Shown: piece after piece, positions 16,187 to 20,627 of the stretch
Numbering within the stretch: the stretch's first letter is position 1
How the letters are laid out: every line of letters starts with the position of its first letter
NCBI GenBank assembly: GCA_938091145.1
Contig: CALKMS010000152.1
Coordinates: 1 to 20,627, forward strand
Reading direction: 5' to 3'
Length of the DNA stretch: 20,627 nucleotides
DNA from: an uncultured bacterium
GTDB lineage: Bacteria; Actinomycetota; Aquicultoria; SKW223; CALKMS01
Notes under the pieces: model-generated
What the model was told of the DNA's origin: nothing
The model's input: the letters and a program-made list of their open reading frames with translations, nothing else
Database searches by the model: none
Translations under genes and position numbers: made by a program

Positions 16187-16759
16187 TTATTTTTTGGCAG
16201 GGTTAAATCTAACCACCACAAATCTTTGTGGTTCCTCTCCCACGCTTTCAGTAGAAACGCCGGGCATCTCTTGAAGAGCAAGATGAATTATTCTTCTCTC
16301 TCTCGCAGAAAAAGGACCCAGAGAAATCTCTCTCTTTTCCTTTATTGCTTTCATAGCTACCTTCTTTGCGAGAGAAGCCAGATACTCCTCTCGACGCGCC
16401 CAGTAACCACCAGCATCGACTAACACCCTTTTATTCACAACTGCTCGGCGATTAACCATTGCTGAAAGCACTTGCTGGAAAGCCTGAAGAGTTCTGCCCT
16501 GAGCGCCAATAAGAGACCCTAAATCCTCACCCGCTATATTTACCCTAATCTCATCAGTGAGCTCTTCCCCCTTAGCCTTCCCTTCAACAGTCAAAAGATT
16601 AAGTAGCTTCTGAGCAATAGCGGCAGCATACAGCCCCCCATCAACTTCCACTAAAACCTCTCCTTCGGGCGAAACGATTTTTTCCTCGATCATTTCTTCG
16701 CTAAGCTCTCCCCGTGAAACTTTCTCCTTAAAATCCTGAGGGAAAAAAGAATACTTCAT
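16187..16759 (-). CDS. jag: Jag/KhpB-type RNA-binding protein (KH and R3H domains)
   Basis: Jag (also KhpB or EloR) is an RNA-binding protein linked to cell elongation, encoded beside yidC. The 190-residue protein has a KH domain with the loop GSLIGAQGRTLQAFQ (about 82-96) and a C-terminal R3H domain with SARERRIIHLAL and EPQRFVVV. The N-terminal 50 residues do not look like the usual Jag_N domain and the protein is somewhat short, so that domain is divergent or missing. The ATG overlaps the yidC stop by four bases (ATGA). Confidence 0.9.
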   Translation of the reverse strand: MKYSFFPQDFKEKVSRGELSEEMIEEKIVSPEGEVLVEVDGGLYAAAIAQKLLNLLTVEGKAKGEELTDEIRVNIAGEDLGSLIGAQGRTLQAFQQVLSAMVNRRAVVNKRVLVDAGGYWARREEYLASLAKKVAMKAIKEKREISLGPFSARERRIIHLALQEMPGVSTESVGEEPQRFVVVRFNPAKK

Positions 16760-17457
16760 TTCTTTCTTCCTCCTTCATCTACCATTAAACGAAGCTGAAT
16801 GTATTGCTGTAAAATGGTCAAAAAATTCATGGTAACCCAGTAAAGTAACACGCCGGCTGGAAGAATATAGGCAATATAAATCAAAAAGAAATTCATAAAC
16901 CACATTATGCTTTTTTGAGCCGGTTCTTGGTGGGTGGTTACCATTTTTTGGGAAAAATAAGTTGTCATTCCCATCAAAAACAAAAGAAGATAGTAAGGCC
17001 AGCCTTGAGATAAAGCTAATGGCAAGTTGCTATAAAGCGCTTTGAGGTTGATATGCTCACTTTGACTAATGGCCAAACTTAGATCCTTCAACCAGTAAAA
17101 GCTGGCACCCTTGAGAGCCGGATAAGTGCGAAGAGTTAAAAACAACGCCCAAAACACTGGGAGCTGAAGAAGTAACGGCAGACACCCGCCAAAGGGATCA
17201 ATCTTGTTTTCTTGGTAAAACTTCATCAGTTCTTCTTGCATTTTCTGATTATTATCCTTGTACTTGTTTTGAATTTCCTTTAGCTTAGCTTGAACTTTTG
17301 GGGCATCAATCATCGCTCGAGTTTGCTTTACAGTTAAAGGTAAAAGGATTATTTTTACAAATATTGTCAACAAAACAATTGCCCACCCGTAGCTGCCGGT
17401 ATGGTCATAAAAAAACTTTAGCAGGTAAAGCAAAAGTTCTTCAAAGGGTTTTAACAT
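16756..17457 (-). CDS. yidC: Membrane protein insertase YidC/Oxa1 family
   Basis: YidC inserts and folds membrane proteins, alone or with SecYEG. The 233-residue product is the short form, without the large periplasmic domain of Gram-negative YidC. It has five hydrophobic segments: about 19-42, 97-112 (GGCLPLLLQLPVFWALF), 148-168, 184-200 and 203-222. The conserved arginine of the hydrophilic groove is in the first one (KQTRAMIDAPKVQ). There is no lipoprotein signal, unlike SpoIIIJ. The start ATG at 17457 lies seven bases downstream of the yidD stop, with AGAGG just upstream. Confidence 0.95.
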   Translation of the reverse strand: MLKPFEELLLYLLKFFYDHTGSYGWAIVLLTIFVKIILLPLTVKQTRAMIDAPKVQAKLKEIQNKYKDNNQKMQEELMKFYQENKIDPFGGCLPLLLQLPVFWALFLTLRTYPALKGASFYWLKDLSLAISQSEHINLKALYSNLPLALSQGWPYYLLLFLMGMTTYFSQKMVTTHQEPAQKSIMWFMNFFLIYIAYILPAGVLLYWVTMNFLTILQQYIQLRLMVDEGGRKK

Positions 17458-17463
17458 CTCCTC

Positions 17464-17682
17464 TTAAGGAACGGGATCAAAACCTCCTTTCGAGAAAGGG
17501 TGACAACGAAAAAGTCGCCAAAAAACAAGGAACAAGCCCTTCAAAAAACCGTACTTTTCTAAAGCTTCAACGGCATAAGCCGAACAGCTTGGGTAAAAAC
17601 GGCAGGTCGGTGGCAGCCAAGGAGAAATCCACTTACGATAAGCTTTTATCGTTTTTATTATAGCTACCGTGATTTTCTTCAA
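17464..17682 (-). CDS. yidD: Membrane protein insertion efficiency factor YidD
   Basis: YidD is a small membrane-associated protein that helps YidC-dependent insertion. The 72 residues match the family closely: YRKWISPWLPPTCRFYPSCS, then AYAVEALEKYGFLKG and CHPFSKGGFDPVP, with three conserved cysteines. The TTG at 17682 gives the expected full length and a hydrophobic or amphipathic N-terminus. It overlaps the 3' end of rnpA by 50 bases, more than usual, and its ribosome site is poor (GGCGGG), so it probably depends on translation of rnpA. Confidence 0.93.
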   Translation of the reverse strand: MKKITVAIIKTIKAYRKWISPWLPPTCRFYPSCSAYAVEALEKYGFLKGLFLVFWRLFRCHPFSKGGFDPVP

Positions 17683-18007
17683 ATATCCCGCCTTCTCTTA
17701 AAGTTTTAATCCACTCCCGACCCATTTCCTGAAAGCTAAGTTTCTTTAGCTCAGGACGAACAAAAACAATTATATCAAAACTACCTCTAAGCCAAGGTTT
17801 AGATTTTCGGAAAAGCTCTTTCAGTCTCCTCCGCGCTTTGTTCCTTTCAACCGCCGAACCATAATCTTTTCTAACCACTACGGCAAAACGGGATGTCTCG
17901 GTCTTTCCCGGATAAAAAACCACGTCAAAACATCGAGCTTTTAAACGTGTGGCTTTCTCTTCCTTATTTCTTTTGAAGTCCCGAGCAGGAATGGTGTCTT
18001 TTGCCAC
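17633..18007 (-). CDS. rnpA: Ribonuclease P protein component
   Basis: RnpA binds the RNase P RNA and assists 5' maturation of tRNA precursors. The 124-residue basic protein carries the RNR signature RNKARRRLKELFR and the following FDIIVFVRP strand. The start is a GTG at 18007, eight bases after the rpmH stop; no clear Shine-Dalgarno is seen, so coupling to rpmH is likely. The first 25 residues (DTIPARDFKRNKEEKATR) depart from the usual RLRKxxDF opening. The C-terminal tail is encoded in the overlap with yidD. Confidence 0.9.
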   Translation of the reverse strand: MAKDTIPARDFKRNKEEKATRLKARCFDVVFYPGKTETSRFAVVVRKDYGSAVERNKARRRLKELFRKSKPWLRGSFDIIVFVRPELKKLSFQEMGREWIKTLREGGIFEENHGSYNKNDKSLS

Positions 18008-18015
18008 TTACAAAG

Positions 18016-18150
18016 TTAAACAGCCAGGCGAGTCCGCCCTTTCCGTCGGCGACGAGAAATTACTTTCCTTCCTGACCTGGTCCTCATCCGGGCTAAAAAC
18101 CCGTGTGTTCTTTGACGCTTACGGTTGCTTGGTTGATAAGTTCTCTTCAT
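18016..18150 (-). CDS. rpmH: 50S ribosomal protein L34
   Basis: The 44-residue product MKRTYQPSNRKRQRTHGFLA followed by RMRTRSGRKVISRRRRKGRTRL is a textbook L34. The ATG at 18150 has AAGGA about seven bases upstream. A longer frame opens upstream but is not conserved and crosses the promoter. It is the first gene of the leftward origin-proximal cluster. Confidence 0.98.
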   Translation of the reverse strand: MKRTYQPSNRKRQRTHGFLARMRTRSGRKVISRRRRKGRTRLAV

Positions 18151-18180
18151 TTCACATCCTTTTCTAAAATTAAGATTGCT

Positions 18181-18209
18181 ATTATAGGTTTGAACACTTC
18201 TTTGGTCAA
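18181..18209 (-). promoter_or_regulatory. Promoter of the rpmH operon
   Basis: On the minus strand TTGACC (18209-18204), a 17-base spacer and TATAAT (18186-18181) form a near-consensus sigma-70-type promoter, 30 bases ahead of the rpmH ATG. Confidence 0.85.
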
Positions 18210-18228
18210 CTGTAAAGCTCAAACCCGA

Positions 18229-18257
18229 TTGAAGCTTCTGCTGGCCACTGTTATAAT
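18229..18257 (+). promoter_or_regulatory. Promoter towards the ATPase-wHTH and dnaA genes
   Basis: TTGAAG (18229-18234), a 17-base spacer and TATAAT (18252-18257) point rightwards. The transcript would start near 18264, giving a leader of about 200 bases that contains the DnaA-box palindrome. This arrangement suits autoregulation by DnaA, which is inference. Confidence 0.65.
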
Positions 18258-18263
18258 TTTTTC

Positions 18264-18468
18264 GTTTTTGAGCAAGAAAGGCAGCAGCAAAGAAGCAGAG
18301 AAGCACCATTCTTATTGAGCAAAGACTTTTTACCAAGTTTTCAACAGCTGTTGAAAAATTTGGGGAAAACTTGTAGTTTTACGAGCTCAGATTATGTCAG
18401 ATTGTAGTAGATGGAGGACAAAACAGCAAGATTAAAACCGAGAATGAACGGAGATTGGCTGTGGAAAA
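18264..18468. other. oriC: Probable chromosomal replication origin (oriC)
   Basis: The 310-base gap between rpmH and the dnaA operon contains no ORF that looks real. It holds divergent promoters and a cluster of DnaA-box-like 9-mers. TTTTCAACA occurs at 18338-18346 and, inverted, at 18349-18357, together forming the perfect palindrome TTTTCAACAGCTGTTGAAAA. TTTTCCCCA lies inverted at 18361-18369, and TTTTCCACA inverted at 18460-18468, one base off the TTATCCACA consensus. Most genes on both sides point away from this gap, as expected at an origin. Whether unwinding occurs here cannot be seen directly. Confidence 0.75.
18334..18373. repeat. Nested inverted repeat in oriC
   Basis: A perfect 20-bp palindrome (18338-18357) is nested in a wider repeat with arms CAAGTTTTC (18334-18342) and GAAAACTTG (18365-18373). 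The arms share the TTTTC core of the DnaA-box-like sequences, so the element offers three overlapping sites with alternating orientation. It could also fold as a hairpin in RNA. Confidence 0.8.
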
Positions 18469-19267
18469 CCCTTCGGAAAAACTAAAGAAAAACGGTTGGT
18501 TTGAACAGTTTCTCATCGAAAGCTGCCAGCCATTTGAGGAATCGGTCAAAAACCCTGTTCGGCTCGCCTACTATCCGGCAAACTCAACTGTCCCAAAGAT
18601 TGAGGATCTTTTTTCTCCCAGCCTAACCGAGTTGATGGATCTGGTTACCAGTAAGACTTTTCGCTACCTTCAAGAAGAAGCCAGCCTGATACCTTTTACA
18701 GCATTAAAAGAAGTTGTGGAAAATTTGATCCACGCTTCCTTTAAAGATGCGGTCATTTCTATTATGGACTTCGGCCAGGTGGTTCGAGTTGCGGACAGGG
18801 GACCAGGGATCCTAGAAAAAGAAAGGGCCCTTCTTCCTGGCTTTACTACTGCCAGCGCTGAAATGAGGAAGTATATTCGCGGGGTAGGTTGTGGATTGCC
18901 CCTCGCCCGAGAGCTTGTCTCCGCTTTAGGGGGAAAGCTTTTAATAGAAAATAACTTAGAAAGAGGAACGGTTGTCACGATTTACGTCCCCACCCAAAAA
19001 ACTCAAGAAAGACCTGCCGCCTCCTCCGAAAGCGAGCTCGGTTTAAGTTTGCGCCAACAAAAAATTGTTTTTCTCTTAGCTGAGTTAGTGAATGCTAGAC
19101 CAAGCCAAATTGCTCACGAACTCAAAATCAGCCCTTCAACTGTCTACCGAGAGTTGCGGACACTCGAGACCTTAGGTATAGTTAAGCCTACCAAAGAAGG
19201 AAGACGATGTCTGACTGACTTCGGACTGAAGATCCTGGCTGGTAGGGGAGGTTTGGATTGGAGATAG
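18461..19267 (+). CDS. GHKL-type ATPase fused to a winged helix-turn-helix
   Basis: This 268-residue protein is not one I can name. Residues about 70-178 form a Bergerat-fold ATPase: N-box ALKEVVENLIHA (E84, N88), G1 box VADRGPGI (D112), a PGFTTAS lid and G2 box GVGCGLPLAREL (141-152), ending GTVVTIYVP. There is no histidine phosphoacceptor or dimerisation helix pair, so it is not an ordinary histidine kinase. Residues about 198-260 form a winged helix-turn-helix (PSQIAHELKISPSTVYREL, then a GIVKPTKEGRR wing) of MarR/IclR-like type. The first 65 residues match nothing I recognise. The GTG at 18461 has GGAG seven bases upstream; a TTG at 18455 is too close to it. A DnaA-box-like TGTGGAAAA overlaps the start. 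dnaA starts inside its 3' end, so both are made together. A nucleotide-responsive regulator of dnaA or oriC is a reasonable guess. Confidence 0.85.
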   Translation: MENPSEKLKKNGWFEQFLIESCQPFEESVKNPVRLAYYPANSTVPKIEDLFSPSLTELMDLVTSKTFRYLQEEASLIPFTALKEVVENLIHASFKDAVISIMDFGQVVRVADRGPGILEKERALLPGFTTASAEMRKYIRGVGCGLPLARELVSALGGKLLIENNLERGTVVTIYVPTQKTQERPAASSESELGLSLRQQKIVFLLAELVNARPSQIAHELKISPSTVYRELRTLETLGIVKPTKEGRRCLTDFGLKILAGRGGLDWR

Positions 19268-20627
19268 CGCTTGAGGAGTTCTGGCAGAAAACCCTGGAGA
19301 ACTTAAAAAAGGAACTCAATGTTCCTACCTTTAAAGTAATGTTTCAGGACACCAGGCCCCAGAAAATAGAAGGGGATACGATCTATATTCTAACCCCAAA
19401 CCAATTCATCAAAGAGTGGCTTGAAACCCGCCACCTAGGAGTGCTCTCTGAAGCGATTCATAAAGCTTCTGGACGCAACTTAAAAATTGAATTCCTTGTT
19501 GGTCCCATCTCAAACCTAGAAAATGACTCTTCGCCTAACTTCACTCCGAAAGTCGCCTCTCCTGAAGAATCCTCTGAGGAAAATGGAACACGTCTCTCAA
19601 TATCTACGTCACCAGGCCTCAATCCCCGATATACATTCGACGCCTTTGTCGTCGGTTCGAGCAACCGATTTGCCCAAGCTGCAGCTTTAGCTGTTGCCGA
19701 GCGACCTGCCCAATCCTACAACCCTCTTTTTATCTATGGCGGAGTTGGCTTAGGAAAAACCCATTTAATTCAAGCTATAGGTAACTTTGTATGTCAACAT
19801 CATCCCCATCTTTCTGTTCGCTATGTTACTTCAGAAAAGTTTACGAACGACTTTATTCAAGCGGTGATGGAAGGCAACTCTAAAAACTTTCAGCGAAAAT
19901 ATCGTGAAGTAGACATTTTACTGATTGATGACATTCAGTTCTTGGCAGGAAAGGAGCAAACTCAGGAAGAGTTTTTCCACACCTTTAATTCCCTTTATGG
20001 AGCCAATAAACAAATTGTAATAACTTCAGATCGACCCCCAAAAGAAATAAGTCCTCTTGAAGAAAGACTGAGGTCGAGGTTTGAATCCGGACTTCTTACA
20101 GACATCAAACCTCCTGATTTAGAAACTCGAATTGCAATTTTAAAAAAGAAAGCTAGTCAGTCGGGAACAGTTGTCCCACCCGAAGTTCTCGAATTCATTG
20201 CTTCTAACATCAAGTCTAACATCAGAGAGTTAGAAGGTGCTTTTACTCGAGTCGAAGCTTATTCCAAACTAACCCGGCAGCCCATTACTCTTTCTCTAGC
20301 AGAAGAAATTCTTAAAGATATCTTAATTAACAACGAGGAAAAAGTTATAACTCCAGATTTGATAATTAGTGAAGTTTGCCGTTTTTATTCCATAAAGAAA
20401 ACTGAACTTTTGAGTAGTAAAAGACAGCAAACTTACACATATCCTCGACAGATAGCTATTTATCTTTGTCGAGAACTAACTGATTTGTCTTTTCCAAGCA
20501 TAGGTAAGATTTTTGGAGGCAGAGATCATACAACTATTATTCATTCTTACAATAAAATATGTGATCTTCTAAGTCAAGAGCACCAGTGTTTTCAGGAAAT
20601 ACAAGTTCTGATAAGAAAAATTAAAGA
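19258..20627 (+). CDS. dnaA: Chromosomal replication initiator DnaA (3' end cut)
   Basis: DnaA binds DnaA boxes, oligomerises with ATP and opens oriC. The start is a TTG at 19258, supported by GGGGAGGT about five bases upstream and by the DnaA-like opening LEEFWQKTLENLKKEL; an in-frame stop lies just upstream. It overlaps the preceding gene by ten bases. Domain I spans about 1-80, followed by a short acidic linker (about 85-120). The AAA+ domain has Walker A GGVGLGKT (161-168), Walker B LLIDDIQF (about 221-228) and sensor I ITSDR (255-259). Domain IV ends with FGGRDHTTIIHSYNKI, the box-recognition helix (R422-D-H-T-T426). The residues SSKRQQTYTYPRQIA replace a usually more basic stretch before PRQ. 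The window ends after 456 codons, probably within a few residues of the true end. Confidence 0.97.
   Translation, partial: MEIALEEFWQKTLENLKKELNVPTFKVMFQDTRPQKIEGDTIYILTPNQFIKEWLETRHLGVLSEAIHKASGRNLKIEFLVGPISNLENDSSPNFTPKVASPEESSEENGTRLSISTSPGLNPRYTFDAFVVGSSNRFAQAAALAVAERPAQSYNPLFIYGGVGLGKTHLIQAIGNFVCQHHPHLSVRYVTSEKFTNDFIQAVMEGNSKNFQRKYREVDILLIDDIQFLAGKEQTQEEFFHTFNSLYGANKQIVITSDRPPKEISPLEERLRSRFESGLLTDIKPPDLETRIAILKKKASQSGTVVPPEVLEFIASNIKSNIRELEGAFTRVEAYSKLTRQPITLSLAEEILKDILINNEEKVITPDLIISEVCRFYSIKKTELLSSKRQQTYTYPRQIAIYLCRELTDLSFPSIGKIFGGRDHTTIIHSYNKICDLLSQEHQCFQEIQVLIRKIK

Noticed and set aside
16706..16721. Second parS-like site in jag (CGTGAAACT).
   Set aside because: Only the right half matches; most bases of the left half differ from parS.
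1..20627. CRISPR arrays, tRNA or rRNA genes, insertion sequences.
   Set aside because: No regularly spaced repeats, tRNA-like cloverleaf or T-loop context, rRNA motifs, transposase or terminal repeats were seen; the window is core chromosomal.

Overview
The window is a chromosomal replication-origin neighbourhood from a bacterium, most likely a deep-branching, fairly AT-rich member of the Actinobacteriota. Two things support this. The order rplM-rpsI-glmM-glmS-acpS is typical of actinobacterial chromosomes. The order rpmH-rnpA-yidD-yidC-jag-rsmG-parA-parB, diverging from dnaA, is the widespread bacterial oriC order. The phylum call is inference from gene order, not from a search.

Layout, left to right. 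(1) Positions 1-4523, minus strand: a tightly overlapping operon of two FtsX/MacB-type permeases, a MacB/LolD-type ATPase, a polytopic membrane protein with a C-terminal cysteine-rich DUF2318 domain, and the start of one more membrane protein cut by the window edge. The set resembles iron-uptake loci that pair DUF2318 proteins with FtsX-type ABC transporters. (2) Positions 4574-5741, minus: acpS, followed by a shortened M20-type peptidase relic that has lost nearly all metal ligands and carries an in-frame stop. (3) Positions 5889-6260, plus: a small mono-haem cytochrome c lipoprotein. (4) Positions 6286-10410, minus: rplM-rpsI and glmM-glmS (ribosome and UDP-GlcNAc synthesis). (5) Positions 10653-12674, plus: a K+-dependent type membrane pyrophosphatase, diverging from rplM. 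(6) Positions 12836-15431, minus: parA-parB-ddl, with a leaderless-looking promoter at parA. (7) Positions 15474-18150, minus: rsmG, jag, yidC, yidD, rnpA, rpmH. A perfect parS site lies inside the start of rsmG. (8) Positions 18151-18460: the probable oriC, with divergent promoters, a 20-bp palindrome made of two DnaA-box-like sequences, and further box-like sites. (9) Positions 18461-20627, plus: a GHKL-type ATPase fused to a winged helix-turn-helix, overlapping dnaA, which runs off the window a few codons before its expected end.

How it works together: DnaA acts at oriC, ParA/ParB act on parS to segregate the new origins, the rpmH-jag block makes and inserts membrane proteins and matures tRNA, and GlmM/GlmS/Ddl supply cell-wall precursors. 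The most unusual element is the ATPase-wHTH gene translationally coupled to dnaA. It is a good candidate for an uncharacterised regulator of dnaA or of initiation. Other points of interest are the degraded M20 gene, the leaderless promoters and the DUF2318/FtsX transporter operon.
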